Positions 22,691 to 32,304 of a DNA stretch of 36,860 bases are shown here, piece after piece. Origin of the DNA: Betaproteobacteria bacterium. Lineage in GTDB: Bacteria > Pseudomonadota > Gammaproteobacteria > Burkholderiales > SG8-39. The stretch covers positions 1 through 36,860 of the forward strand of contig CANKMT010000055.1 of NCBI GenBank assembly GCA_947482825.1, in the 5' to 3' direction. The notes beneath the pieces were generated by a model. It ran no database searches. It saw only the letters and a list, made by a program, of their open reading frames with translations, and was not told the origin of the DNA. A program made the translations under genes and the position numbers. Every line of letters begins with the position of its first letter. The stretch's first letter is position 1.

Positions 22691-23266
22691 TCAGCCAGCA
22701 GGTTTGCCCGACCCGTCCGCATTCCTGCCCGGCTGCCACAGGACGTCGCCGCGTCCGGCGTGCCGATTCGCGAGCCGTCCGATCACGAAAGCCAGGTCCG
22801 ACAGCCGGTTGAGGTATTGGCGCGAGCGCTCGCTGACCGGCTCAGTGCGCGCGAGCGCCACGAGGCTGCGCTCGGCACGACGGCAGACCGTGCGCACGAG
22901 GTGCGCGCAGGCCGCGGCGCGCGATCCGCCCGGCAGGATGAACTCCTTTAGAGGCGGAAGGTCGGCGTTGAACTTGTCGAGCAGCGCCTCGAGGCGTACG
23001 ACGTGCGAGTCCGCGATGGCCTCGCGGCCCGGGATCGAAACTTCACCGCCGAGGTCGAACAGGTCGTGCTGTACGCCCTCCAGGGCCTCGCGGATCGGCG
23101 CTGGAAGGTCTTCGGCAAGCAACAACCCGAGCATGGAATTCAATTCGTCGATGTCGCCGATCGCGCGGATGCGTGCGCTTTCCTTTGGCACGCGCGAGCC
23201 GTCGCCAAGTCCGGTCTCGCCGGCGTCGCCGGTGCGGGTGTAGATCTTTGACAGGCGGTGTCCCAT
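22691..23266 (-). CDS. Cob(I)yrinic acid a,c-diamide adenosyltransferase, PduO type
   Basis: The 191-residue protein matches PduO-type ATP:corrinoid adenosyltransferases, which make the Co-C bond of adenosylcobalamin. The N-terminal motif reads IYTRTGDAGETGLGDGSRVP and binds ATP; it is followed by RIRAIGDIDELNSMLGLLL, then FILPGGSRAAACAHLVRTVCRRAERSLV, the trimer active-site helix with its conserved Arg and Glu, and YLNRLSDLAFVIGRLANR. The ATG at 23266 gives MGHRLSKIYTRTGD, a typical start. No other cobalamin gene is visible, so it likely supports salvage or activation of a B12-dependent enzyme elsewhere. Confidence 0.93.
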   Translation of the reverse strand: MGHRLSKIYTRTGDAGETGLGDGSRVPKESARIRAIGDIDELNSMLGLLLAEDLPAPIREALEGVQHDLFDLGGEVSIPGREAIADSHVVRLEALLDKFNADLPPLKEFILPGGSRAAACAHLVRTVCRRAERSLVALARTEPVSERSRQYLNRLSDLAFVIGRLANRHAGRGDVLWQPGRNADGSGKPAG

Positions 23267-23342
23267 GGGCGGGCATCCAGAAACGTGTGCGGCGGCGGGG
23301 CGGGAATTATAGCTGTACGTCCCGGTGCGGACTCGCGCGCCT

Positions 23343-24626
23343 TCAGTCGCCGCGGCCTTTGACTTCGCTCTTCGCCCATCCCTTCGAAAAAGTGCTTGTG
23401 AGGAGTTCGCCCTCTGCAAGCAATGCGCCATCGCGGATCACCTGGCCCTGGGCGTTGCGCGTAACGCTGTAGCCGCGCGCAAGGACCGCATTCGGGTCGA
23501 GGCCGACAAGGCTCGCGCCAAGACGCTGCATGCGTTCGTAGCGGCGTTCGAGGCCGCGGTGCATTGCAAACGCCAGGCGCCGGGCAAGCTCGGCGCGCTC
23601 GCGCTCGAGCCCGGCGACGGCCGGGCGCGCCGCAGTGAGTCGCGCGATCACCTGCGCAAGCAGGCGGGCGCTGGCCGCCAGCCGCGCTCGCGGATGCACG
23701 AGCCTGCGCGCAAGGCCGTCGACCTTCTGCAGTTCGGTTTCGATCCTGCGAACCGCGGCGCGGGAGGCTCGCCCGACCAGTCCGGCCAGCCGGTCGAACA
23801 ATGCTTCGCGGGAAGGGCTCACCGCTTCCGCCGCCGCGGTGGGCGTAGGTGCGCGCAAGTCGGCGGCGAAATCCGCGATCGTGATGTCGGTTTCGTGGCC
23901 GATGCCGGCCACGACGGGAATCCCGCAAGCGCGAATCGCGCGCGCGACGGCTTCCTCGTTGAACTGCCACAGGTCCTCGATGGAGCCGCCCCCCCGCGCA
24001 AGCAGCAGCACATCGCATTCGGCGCGGCGGCTCGCGGTCGCGAGCATCGCAGCAATGCGCTCGGCTGCACCTTCGCCCTGCACCGGCACGGGGTAGACGA
24101 TCACCTGGATCGACGGATTGCGGCGCTTGAGCGTGGCGAGGATGTCGCGCAATGCCGCCGCCGCTGTGGATGTCACGATGCCGACCGTCCTCGGAAAGGC
24201 CGGAATTGCGCGTTTCGCCTGCGGATCGAACAGTCCTTCGCGTTCCAGCTTTTCCTTGAGCCGGAGAAATTTTTCATACAGCGGGCCCAGCCCGGCGCGC
24301 CGCATGGTCTCCACGATGAGCTGGAAGTCTCCGCGCGGTTCGTAGAGCGTGACGAGCGCGCGGACTTCGACCTGCATCCCCTCGCGGGGTTGCCAGTCGA
24401 GATATTGCGAGCGCCCGCGGAACATCACGCAGCGAACCTGTGCGCCCGCATCCTTCAGCGTGAAATACGAGTGCCCGGAGTCGTAGCGCTTGAAATTCGA
24501 GATCTCCCCGGCCACCCAGCCCAGCGGGAAACGGCGCTCGAGCAAGTCGCGCGCGCTGCGGTTCAGCTCGGACACGCTGATCACCGGCGGGTCGAACAGT
24601 CCTTTGGCGATCGGGCCTTTCTCCAT
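23343..24626 (-). CDS. xseA: Exodeoxyribonuclease VII large subunit
   Basis: XseA is the catalytic subunit of exonuclease VII, degrading single-stranded DNA to oligonucleotides. The 427-residue protein has the N-terminal OB-fold (ISVSELNRSARDLLERRFPLGWVAGEISNF then HSYFTLKDAGAQVRCVMFRG), the catalytic core with FPRTVGIVTSTAAAALRDIL, LLLARGGGSIEDLWQFNEE and IPVVAGIGHETDITIADFAADLRAPTPTAAAE, and a long coiled coil from about residue 280 to 380. It ends with the conserved LDPNAVLARGYSVTR. A weak promoter (TTGATA at 24717-24712, TAGACT at 24696-24691, spacing 15) lies upstream on the minus strand. xseB is not in the window. Confidence 0.96.
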   Translation of the reverse strand: MEKGPIAKGLFDPPVISVSELNRSARDLLERRFPLGWVAGEISNFKRYDSGHSYFTLKDAGAQVRCVMFRGRSQYLDWQPREGMQVEVRALVTLYEPRGDFQLIVETMRRAGLGPLYEKFLRLKEKLEREGLFDPQAKRAIPAFPRTVGIVTSTAAAALRDILATLKRRNPSIQVIVYPVPVQGEGAAERIAAMLATASRRAECDVLLLARGGGSIEDLWQFNEEAVARAIRACGIPVVAGIGHETDITIADFAADLRAPTPTAAAEAVSPSREALFDRLAGLVGRASRAAVRRIETELQKVDGLARRLVHPRARLAASARLLAQVIARLTAARPAVAGLERERAELARRLAFAMHRGLERRYERMQRLGASLVGLDPNAVLARGYSVTRNAQGQVIRDGALLAEGELLTSTFSKGWAKSEVKGRGD

Positions 24627-24959
24627 GGGTTCTCTTCTCAGACCGAAGGCGCGGTTCGGTCAGGACCTGGTCAGGGTTAACGGCGTCGCGAGTCTACCCC
24701 AGCGGGCGTTGTATCAAGCCTTCCTCCGGGCATCCCGGAAACCCCTTAATTTTTCAGCCGTTTCAGCACCCGCGGCATGCACTAATCCACATCGGGACCC
24801 GAACCGGCGAACCCAATCCCGCGATTCGCTGCGGACGCCGATTCTTATTTGCAATCTTCTGTTTCTGAACAAGAATCCGGCGATGAAAATTTAACCGAAC
24901 CGAGTTTTCGACGCTGCTTGGCAGGCGAAACCCGATCTGTTCAGCCACAATCCACAAAC

Positions 24960-24982
24960 TTATCCACAGCTTTTGTGGATAA
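24960..24982. promoter_or_regulatory. Inverted pair of perfect DnaA boxes
   Basis: TTATCCACA (24960-24968) and TGTGGATAA (24974-24982) form a 9-bp perfect inverted repeat. Each is the consensus high-affinity DnaA site. It may titrate DnaA, repress or time flanking genes, or be part of an origin; the sequence alone does not decide. Confidence 0.6.
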
Positions 24983-25086
24983 CAAGCGTGGCGCAGTTTT
25001 TGCGCGCCGAAAAGGGCTGCGATGCGCCCACCTTGGAGGCCCGATCTGCGACACTCGCGTATCCCTGATCGGTGCACGGCACAAAG

Positions 25087-25115
25087 TTGCCGCGCCCCAT
25101 GGGTTTGGCTAAAGT
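25087..25115 (+). promoter_or_regulatory. Candidate sigma-70 promoter of exbB
   Basis: TTGCCG (25087-25092) and TAAAGT (25110-25115) are 17 bp apart, each matching four of six consensus bases, and end 54 bp before the exbB start. Confidence 0.35.
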
Positions 25116-25169
25116 GCGCGCCTGACGCCGCCATCGGCAGTCTCTCAGGAAGTCACCAGGAGAATCGAT

Positions 25170-25799
25170 TTGTTCGCCATGATCCAGGCCGCCGGCTGGC
25201 CGATATACCCGCTGCTGCTGGCGTCGATCGTTGCCGTCGCGTTGATCATCGAGCGTTCGCTCAGCCTGCGGGCCAGGAAGATCGTTCCGCCGGCCCTGCT
25301 CGACGAGGTCGTGACGCTCTACAGGCGCCAAGGCATCACGCCGGATGTGCTCGACAAACTGGCCAAGGACTCGCCTCTCGGGCAGGTGCTTTCGGCGGGC
25401 CTGCGCAACGCCGCGAGCCCGCGCGAAGTGATGAAGGAGGCCATCGAGGAAGCGGGCGGCAGCGCGGCGCACGACCTCGACCGCTTCCTCACCACGCTCG
25501 GCACGATCGCGTCGGCCGCGCCGCTGCTCGGCCTGTTCGGCACGGTAATCGGCATGATCGAGATCTTCGGTTCGCAGGGCCCGACCGGGACCAATCCGCA
25601 GCAGTTGGCCCAGGGCATCTCGATCGCACTTTACAACACGGCGTTCGGGATCGGCATTGCCGTGCCTTCGCTCATTTTCTTCCGCCATTTCCGCAGCAAG
25701 GTCGATGGGTTCGTGGTGGACATGGAGCGTTCCGCGGCCAAGCTCGTCGACATCGTGCATGGCGAGCGTGCCGACTACAAGGGCAAGCCCGCCAAATGA
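25170..25799 (+). CDS. exbB: MotA/TolQ/ExbB proton channel family protein
   Basis: The 209-residue inner-membrane protein has the ExbB/TolQ plan: an N-terminal helix AAGWPIYPLLLASIVAVALIIERSLSLR, a cytoplasmic domain, and the paired helices TLGTIASAAPLLGLFGTVIGMIEIFG and GISIALYNTAFGIGIAVPSLIFFRHF. With ExbD it uses the proton gradient to energise outer-membrane transport. The start is TTG at 25170: a GGAG at 25159-25162 is 7 bp upstream, and the ATG nine bases further would be too far. Placement just before exbD-lpxK is usual in Betaproteobacteria and suggests a role linked to envelope biogenesis, though a tonB gene is absent. Confidence 0.92.
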   Translation: MFAMIQAAGWPIYPLLLASIVAVALIIERSLSLRARKIVPPALLDEVVTLYRRQGITPDVLDKLAKDSPLGQVLSAGLRNAASPREVMKEAIEEAGGSAAHDLDRFLTTLGTIASAAPLLGLFGTVIGMIEIFGSQGPTGTNPQQLAQGISIALYNTAFGIGIAVPSLIFFRHFRSKVDGFVVDMERSAAKLVDIVHGERADYKGKPAK

Positions 25800-26212
25800 G
25801 GTTCCGGCCGCGCGTAAGGGAGGAGCCGGAGATCAACCTGGTCCCCCTGATCGACGTCATGATGGTGATCCTGATCTTTCTCATGATCAGCACCACCTAT
25901 TCGAAGTACACCGAGTTGCAGATCAACCTGCCTACGGCCGACGTCGAAAAGCAGCCCGAGCGGCCCAACGAGATCCAGGTGCTGGTCAACGCCACGGGCC
26001 AGTATGTGATCGACAAGTCGCCGGTTGCGTTCACGACGGTGACGGAGCTTGGCGAATCGCTGCGCCGCGCCGGGGGCGACAGGAAAGACCCGGTCATCGT
26101 GATCAGCGCCGACGCGCAGGCCTCGCACCAGTCGGTGGTGCGCGTCATGGAAGCGTCGCGGGCCGCGGGTTACGCCCAGATCACGTTTACCACGCAGGCC
26201 GCGACCAAGTAG
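25796..26212 (+). CDS. exbD: ExbD/TolR-family biopolymer transport protein
   Basis: The 138-residue protein has a short basic cytoplasmic N terminus, one membrane helix with the proton-carrying Asp in INLVPLIDVMMVILIFLMIS, and a periplasmic domain with LQINLPTADVEKQ and the conserved VIVISADAQASHQSVVRVMEASRAAGYAQI. These are hallmarks of ExbD/TolR. The ATG overlaps the exbB stop (ATGA), fixing coupled synthesis of the two subunits. The lpxK reading frame follows 70 bp later. Confidence 0.94.
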   Translation: MRFRPRVREEPEINLVPLIDVMMVILIFLMISTTYSKYTELQINLPTADVEKQPERPNEIQVLVNATGQYVIDKSPVAFTTVTELGESLRRAGGDRKDPVIVISADAQASHQSVVRVMEASRAAGYAQITFTTQAATK

Positions 26213-26282
26213 GCGGCCGGCCGGCATCGATTCGGCGCCTCCGGCCATCGCCATCGAGTCCCTCGCCCGGCACTGGTACGGC

Positions 26283-27281
26283 GTGACCCTGGTCACGCGG
26301 TTGCTGGCTCCCTTGTCGATCCTCTTCGCAATCGTCGTCTTCGCGCGCCGAGCGCTGTATCGCATGCGTCTCTTGCCGGTCTCGCGCATCCGCGTACCCG
26401 TCGTAGTGATCGGCAACATCACGGCCGGAGGCAGCGGCAAGACGCCGCTGGTGTTGTGGATTGTGCAGCACCTGCAGGCGGCGGGCCTGCGTCCCGGCAT
26501 CGTGAGCCGGGGCTATGGGGGCCGCGTTGCCGCGCGCAGGGAATCCGCATGCGAAGTGAGTATCGCTTCAGATCCGGCGAGTGTCGGGGACGAGCCGTTG
26601 CTGCTCGCACGGCGAGCGCATTGCCCCGTCTGGGTTGGCGTCGATCGGGTGGGCGCGTGCCGCGCGTTGCTCCTGCAGCATCCCGAATGCGACGTGCTGG
26701 TCCTGGATGACGGCCTGCAGCATTACGCTCTCGCACGCGACGTCGAGATCGCGGTGGTCGACCCGCGCGGATTCGGAAACGGGTTCCTCTTCCCGGCGGG
26801 CCCGTTGCGCGAGCCGGTCTCGCGGCTCCGGGAGGTGGATGCCGTCGTGTACAACGGCGGGGCCGGCATTGCCGGCCCCGCGGGCCATTCGATGCGCCTC
26901 GAGGGCGGCGAGCTCATCAACCTCACCAATGCGAGCCGCTCCGTAACCGCGGCCGCGCTGGGGTCGAAGCGGGTCCATGCCGTGGCCGGGATCGGGGACC
27001 CCGCGCGTTTCTTCCGTCATCTCGAGTCGCTGGGATTCGAAGTGGTGCCGCACTCGTTTCCCGACCACCACGCCTATGGCGCGTCCGATTTTGCGTTTGC
27101 CGAATCGCTGCCGGTCGTGATGACGGAGAAGGACGCGGTAAAATGCCTAGGCTTCGCCCAGCCGCATTTCTGGATGCTGCCGGTGCGCGCGGAACTCGAT
27201 GCGGGGTTCGGCCCGAAGCTCGATGCGATGCTGCGAGGCAAGCGCTGCCGTGAACCCCAGGGGAGACGAAGTGGACACTAA
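26283..27281 (+). CDS. lpxK: Tetraacyldisaccharide 4'-kinase LpxK
   Basis: LpxK phosphorylates the lipid A disaccharide at the 4' position. The 332-residue product from the GTG at 26283 has the Walker A variant [34 protein letters not shown], the metal/catalytic [12 protein letters not shown], and the C-terminal [24 protein letters not shown] and MTEKDAVKC. The first helix, [19 protein letters not shown], is the membrane anchor. The frame is open upstream as [11 protein letters not shown], and HWY fits the N terminus expected of the family, but there is no ATG, GTG or TTG there before the exbD stop. The true start may therefore be unusual or the protein short by a few residues. No Shine-Dalgarno is obvious. 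Confidence 0.93.
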   Translation: MTLVTRLLAPLSILFAIVVFARRALYRMRLLPVSRIRVPVVVIGNITAGGSGKTPLVLWIVQHLQAAGLRPGIVSRGYGGRVAARRESACEVSIASDPASVGDEPLLLARRAHCPVWVGVDRVGACRALLLQHPECDVLVLDDGLQHYALARDVEIAVVDPRGFGNGFLFPAGPLREPVSRLREVDAVVYNGGAGIAGPAGHSMRLEGGELINLTNASRSVTAAALGSKRVHAVAGIGDPARFFRHLESLGFEVVPHSFPDHHAYGASDFAFAESLPVVMTEKDAVKCLGFAQPHFWMLPVRAELDAGFGPKLDAMLRGKRCREPQGRRSGH

Positions 27282-27449
27282 GCTGCTTGAAATCCTGGTC
27301 TGCCCGATCTGCAAGGGGCCGCTGGTGCATCGCAGGGAAGCCAAGGAACTCGTGTGCAAGGCCGACCGTCTCGGCTTTTCGATCAAGGACGGCATCCCCG
27401 TGATGCTCGAAGAGGACGCGCGCAAGCTCGATCCGCTGGAAGAGGTCGC

Positions 27450-27453
<4 letters not shown>
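27271..27453 (+). CDS. Trm112/YcaR-family small zinc-ribbon-like protein
   Basis: The 60-residue protein reads [32 protein letters not shown] then [16 protein letters not shown], the pattern of bacterial Trm112-like proteins. They are small partners proposed to stabilise methyltransferases and are almost always next to kdsB and lpxK. Only one CxxC plus a later Cys is present, as in other bacterial members. The start is GTG 27271, behind AGGGGAGA at 5 bp, and overlaps the lpxK stop by 11 bp; another GTG at 27250 is in frame. Its stop overlaps kdsB. Confidence 0.9.
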
Positions 27454-28920
<1,467 letters not shown>

Positions 28921-28953
28921 GAAGGGCGCGCCCTCGCCGACCCGCCGAACCGG

Positions 28954-28981
28954 CTGAAAGCGCCTGATTTTCTGCTAGAAT
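28954..28981 (+). promoter_or_regulatory. Candidate promoter of hppA
   Basis: CTGAAA (28954-28959) and TAGAAT (28976-28981) are 16 bp apart, and TG at 28973-28974 makes an extended -10. The distance to the hppA start is 61 bp. Confidence 0.5.
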
Positions 28982-29042
28982 TCGCGCCTTTCTCGCGGGC
29001 CTCCCAGCCTGCGTACCGGCCAGTAAAAAAGGGGAGTTAGCA

Positions 29043-31118
29043 ATGGAACAGATCGTCTTCGCGCTCGTTTGCGCGGCAATCGCCATTGGATACGGCGCCA
29101 TCTCGGCGAAATGGATCGTGTCGCTGCCCGCGGGCAACGCGCGCATGCAGGAAATTGCCGCGGCCATCCAGCAGGGAGCCAAAGCGTACCTGGACCGCCA
29201 GTACACGACCATCGCGGTCGCGGGCGTGGTGCTGTTCCTGGTGATCGGTTTCGTGCCGGGGCTGGGCTGGTCGACCGCGGTGGGCTTCGCCCTTGGCGCA
29301 ATCCTGTCGGGTGCCGCCGGCTATATCGGCATGAACGTCTCGGTGCGCGCGAATGTGCGCACCGCGCAGGCCGCGACACAAGGCATTGATGCCGCGCTCA
29401 ACGTGGCGTTCCGAGGCGGCGCGATCACCGGGATGCTGGTCGTGGGACTGGGCCTGCTGGGCGTCGCGGGCTTCTTCGCCGTGCTCCTGAATTCCGCGCC
29501 GCACGGCCTTGGCAAGACGGTGGACCTGCATGCGGTGCTCCAGCCGCTGATCGGCCTTGCGTTCGGCTCCTCCCTCATTTCGATCTTCGCCCGTCTTGGC
29601 GGCGGTATCTTCACCAAGGGCGCGGACGTCGGCGCCGACCTCGTCGGCAAGGTGGAAGCCGGCATCCCTGAAGACGACCCGCGCAACCCCGCGGTGATCG
29701 CGGACAACGTCGGTGACAACGTCGGCGACTGCGCCGGCATGGCGGCCGACCTGTTCGAGACCTACGCGGTGACCTTGATAGCGACCATGCTGCTCGGCGC
29801 GCTGATGGTCAAAGGCGCCGAGATGCAGGCCGTCCTTTATCCGATGGTGCTCGGCGGCTTCTCGATCGTGGCCTCGATCGTCGGCTGCTCCATGGTCAAG
29901 CACAAGGAAGGCGCCAAGATCATGAACGCCCTGTACCGCGGCCTGATCGTGGCCGGCGTGCTCGCGCTGATCTGCTTCTACCCCCTCACGGCCTGGGTGT
30001 TCGGCGGCACGGACTACGCCGCGCAGGGCGGCGTGATGAAGCTGTACCTGTCGGCGGTCGTCGGCCTCGTCCTCACCGGCGCGCTGGTCTGGATCACCGA
30101 GTACTACACCGGTACCGAGTACCAGCCGGTGCGTTATGTCGCGCAGGCGTCGACTACGGGGCACGGCACCAACATCATCGCCGGCCTCGCCGTGTCGATG
30201 CGCTCGACCGCGTGGCCCGTGCTGTTCGTGTGCGCGGCAATCTACGCGTCCTACACGCTCGGCGGCCTGTACGGCATCGCGGTGGCGGCCACGTCGATGC
30301 TTTCGATGGCCGGCATCATTGTCGCGCTGGACGCGTATGGCCCGATCACGGACAACGCCGGCGGGATCGCCGAGATGTCCAACCTGCCCGAGTCGGTGCG
30401 CGCCGTCACCGATCCGCTGGACGCGGTTGGCAACACGACCAAGGCGGTGACCAAGGGTTATGCAATCGGTTCGGCGGGACTTGCTGCGCTGGTGCTATTC
30501 GCCGATTTCACCCATGCGCTCGATCACGCCGGCAAGACTACGGCGTTCAGCCTGTCGGAACCGGCCGTGATCATCGGCCTGTTCATCGGCGGCCTGATCC
30601 CGTTCCTGTTCGGCGCCATGGCCATGGAAGCGGTGGGCCGCGCGGCGGGCTCGGTGGTGGTCGAAGTGCGTCGCCAGTTCAAGGAGATTCCGGGGATCAT
30701 GGCGGGGACTGCAAAGCCCGAGTACGGCACCGCGGTCGACATGCTGACCAAGGCCGCGATCAAGGAAATGATGATCCCGTCGCTCCTCCCGGTGCTGACG
30801 CCGGTGGTGCTCGCGCTGGTGATGCGCTTCCTCATGGGTGCCGAAGCGGCGCGCATGGCGATCGGCGGCATGCTGATGGGCACGATCGTCACGGGTCTGT
30901 TTGTGGCGATCTCGATGTGCACCGGCGGCGGCGCGTGGGACAACGCCAAGAAGTACATCGAGGAAGGCAACTTCGGCGGCAAGGGATCCGAGGCGCACAA
31001 GGCCGCGGTCACCGGGGATACGGTGGGCGATCCCTACAAGGACACCGCGGGCCCGGCGATCAACCCGCTGATCAAGATCATCAACATCGTCGCGCTGCTG
31101 CTGGTGCCGCTGCTCTAA
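29043..31118 (+). CDS. hppA: K+-insensitive proton-translocating pyrophosphatase
   Basis: This 691-residue, roughly 16-helix membrane pump couples pyrophosphate hydrolysis to proton export. The substrate-binding loop reads [20 protein letters not shown] followed by [19 protein letters not shown], and a second acidic loop near the C terminus reads [21 protein letters not shown]. The potassium-dependence site is [16 protein letters not shown] with Lys467 and Thr470, the combination known for K+-independent H+ pumps (K+-dependent enzymes have Ala at the Lys position). The ATG is preceded by GGGGAG at 7 bp. The gene has its own candidate promoter and ends in a strong terminator. Confidence 0.97.
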   Translation: MEQIVFALVCAAIAIGYGAISAKWIVSLPAGNARMQEIAAAIQQGAKAYLDRQYTTIAVAGVVLFLVIGFVPGLGWSTAVGFALGAILSGAAGYIGMNVSVRANVRTAQAATQGIDAALNVAFRGGAITGMLVVGLGLLGVAGFFAVLLNSAPHGLGKTVDLHAVLQPLIGLAFGSSLISIFARLGGGIFTKGADVGADLVGKVEAGIPEDDPRNPAVIADNVGDNVGDCAGMAADLFETYAVTLIATMLLGALMVKGAEMQAVLYPMVLGGFSIVASIVGCSMVKHKEGAKIMNALYRGLIVAGVLALICFYPLTAWVFGGTDYAAQGGVMKLYLSAVVGLVLTGALVWITEYYTGTEYQPVRYVAQASTTGHGTNIIAGLAVSMRSTAWPVLFVCAAIYASYTLGGLYGIAVAATSMLSMAGIIVALDAYGPITDNAGGIAEMSNLPESVRAVTDPLDAVGNTTKAVTKGYAIGSAGLAALVLFADFTHALDHAGKTTAFSLSEPAVIIGLFIGGLIPFLFGAMAMEAVGRAAGSVVVEVRRQFKEIPGIMAGTAKPEYGTAVDMLTKAAIKEMMIPSLLPVLTPVVLALVMRFLMGAEAARMAIGGMLMGTIVTGLFVAISMCTGGGAWDNAKKYIEEGNFGGKGSEAHKAAVTGDTVGDPYKDTAGPAINPLIKIINIVALLLVPLL

Positions 31119-31128
31119 GGGCGCCTCC

Positions 31129-32304
31129 ATGCACGACAAAAAGGGCGACGCAGTCAGTCGCCCTTTTTATTTGGCGCTGTACGGCCTCGTGGCGCTTGCG
31201 GTGGCGATGGGCGTCGGGCGCTTTGCATTTACCCCTCTTTTGCCGCTGATGCAGGCCGATGCGGGCCTCACGTTGACCGAAGGCAGCTGGCTCGCGTTTG
31301 CAAGTTACCTCGGATACCTGCTCGGTGCACTGGCCACCATTTGGCTGCGGGCGCCGCCGCACGTCATGGTGCGGACGGGACTCGTCGCGACCGGCTTGCT
31401 CACGATGGCCGTGGGCTTCGTGCACGGCTTCGGATTGTGGTGGGTGCTGAGATTCGCCAGCGGCCTTGCAAGTGCATTGGTGCTGGTCTACGCCTCGGCG
31501 ATGACGCTCGAGCGCCTGATGCTCGCACGTGCAGGGCAGCTCTTCGGCGTCGTGTTCGGCGGAGTCGGCGCCGGGATCATGGTGACTGGTCTTGCCTGTC
31601 TCGCGTTGTCATCAGCGGGGTTCGAGTCCTCCGCGATCTGGATCGCGTTCGGCGTCGCGAGCTTGGCGGCCAGTGCTGCCTGCTGGACGACTTTCCGTCC
31701 GATGGCTCGGATTGCGGCGCCACATTCCGGCGAAGCGAGCAAAGGCGCCCGCGGCCGCTGGGGCCGCGCCGAATGGACCTTGATCACCGCCTACGGCCTC
31801 TATGGGTTCGGCTACATCATCCCGGGCACCTTCTTGCCGGTCATCGCCAGGGATCTGCTCGGGGGCACATTCGCTTCCGGGTGGTTCTGGCCGATGTTCG
31901 GCGCGGCGGCGTTCGCCGGCTCGCTGCTCACTGGGCGGGTCTCGATTGCGCGCCAGAGGATGGCGCTCGTCGCGTGCTATTTCGCCGAAGCGCTCGGCGT
32001 GATCGTTCCGGTAATCCTGCCGGATGCGTTCGGGCTTGCGGCCGGCAGCCTGTTGCTCGGATTCGCGTTCGTGGCGATCACGATGCTCACGCTGCGCGAA
32101 GCGCGCTCGCTCGCGGCCGCGCGGCATTTCGATGCCGCGCCGCTGATGGGCGCGCTCACAGCGGCTTTCGGGTTTGGCCAGCTCGTTGGCCCGCCGTTCG
32201 CCAGTTTTATCGTGGTTCGGCTTGGCGGATTCGGCCCTTCACTCATGGTCGCTGCAACAGGCCTCGCCGCAGGCGGACTTGCGTTGTGGATAATGCGCAG
32301 ATGA
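31129..32304 (+). CDS. YbfB/YjiJ-family MFS transporter
   Basis: The 391-residue protein has twelve predicted membrane helices and the family-typical N terminus VAMGVGRFAFTPLLPLMQADAGLT, then GSWLAFASYLGYLLGAL and GVGAGIMVTGLACLAL. YbfB/YjiJ transporters are uncharacterised major-facilitator exporters or importers. Its start is doubtful: the ATG at 31129 places the first 14 codons across the hppA terminator, and a TTG at 31171 just after the hairpin would give MALYGLVALAVAMGVG with helix 1 intact. Neither has a clear Shine-Dalgarno. The stop overlaps the gamma-glutamyltransferase start (ATGA), so the two are translated together. Confidence 0.88.
   Translation: MHDKKGDAVSRPFYLALYGLVALAVAMGVGRFAFTPLLPLMQADAGLTLTEGSWLAFASYLGYLLGALATIWLRAPPHVMVRTGLVATGLLTMAVGFVHGFGLWWVLRFASGLASALVLVYASAMTLERLMLARAGQLFGVVFGGVGAGIMVTGLACLALSSAGFESSAIWIAFGVASLAASAACWTTFRPMARIAAPHSGEASKGARGRWGRAEWTLITAYGLYGFGYIIPGTFLPVIARDLLGGTFASGWFWPMFGAAAFAGSLLTGRVSIARQRMALVACYFAEALGVIVPVILPDAFGLAAGSLLLGFAFVAITMLTLREARSLAAARHFDAAPLMGALTAAFGFGQLVGPPFASFIVVRLGGFGPSLMVAATGLAAGGLALWIMRR
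31138..31172 (+). terminator. Intrinsic terminator of hppA lying inside the next reading frame
   Basis: AAAAAGGGCGAC (31138-31149) pairs perfectly with GTCGCCCTTTTT (31157-31168), a 12-bp stem with a seven-base loop, followed by ATTT. It begins 20 bp after the hppA stop and overlaps codons 4-14 of the MFS frame if that starts at ATG 31129. Confidence 0.9.

Larger units (their letters stand above)
24627..25169. other. Long intergenic region with DnaA boxes between divergent xseA and exbB
   Basis: This 543-bp stretch has no convincing gene on either strand. It holds TTATCCACA at 24960-24968 and its inverse TGTGGATAA at 24974-24982, both perfect DnaA-box matches facing each other across five bases. 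A one-mismatch copy TAATCCACA is at 24783-24791 and a weaker CAATCCACA at 24948-24956. The middle (about 24830-24910) is more AT-rich than its surroundings. Divergent promoters for xseA and exbB must also lie here, including TTGCCG (25087-25092) and TAAAGT (25110-25115) with 17-bp spacing for exbB. Confidence 0.7.

Noticed and set aside
24627..25169. Calling this region oriC outright
   Set aside because: Only two perfect boxes are present, dnaA, dnaN, gyrB and rpmH are not adjacent, and no clear AT-rich unwinding repeats were found. It is reported as a DnaA-box region only.
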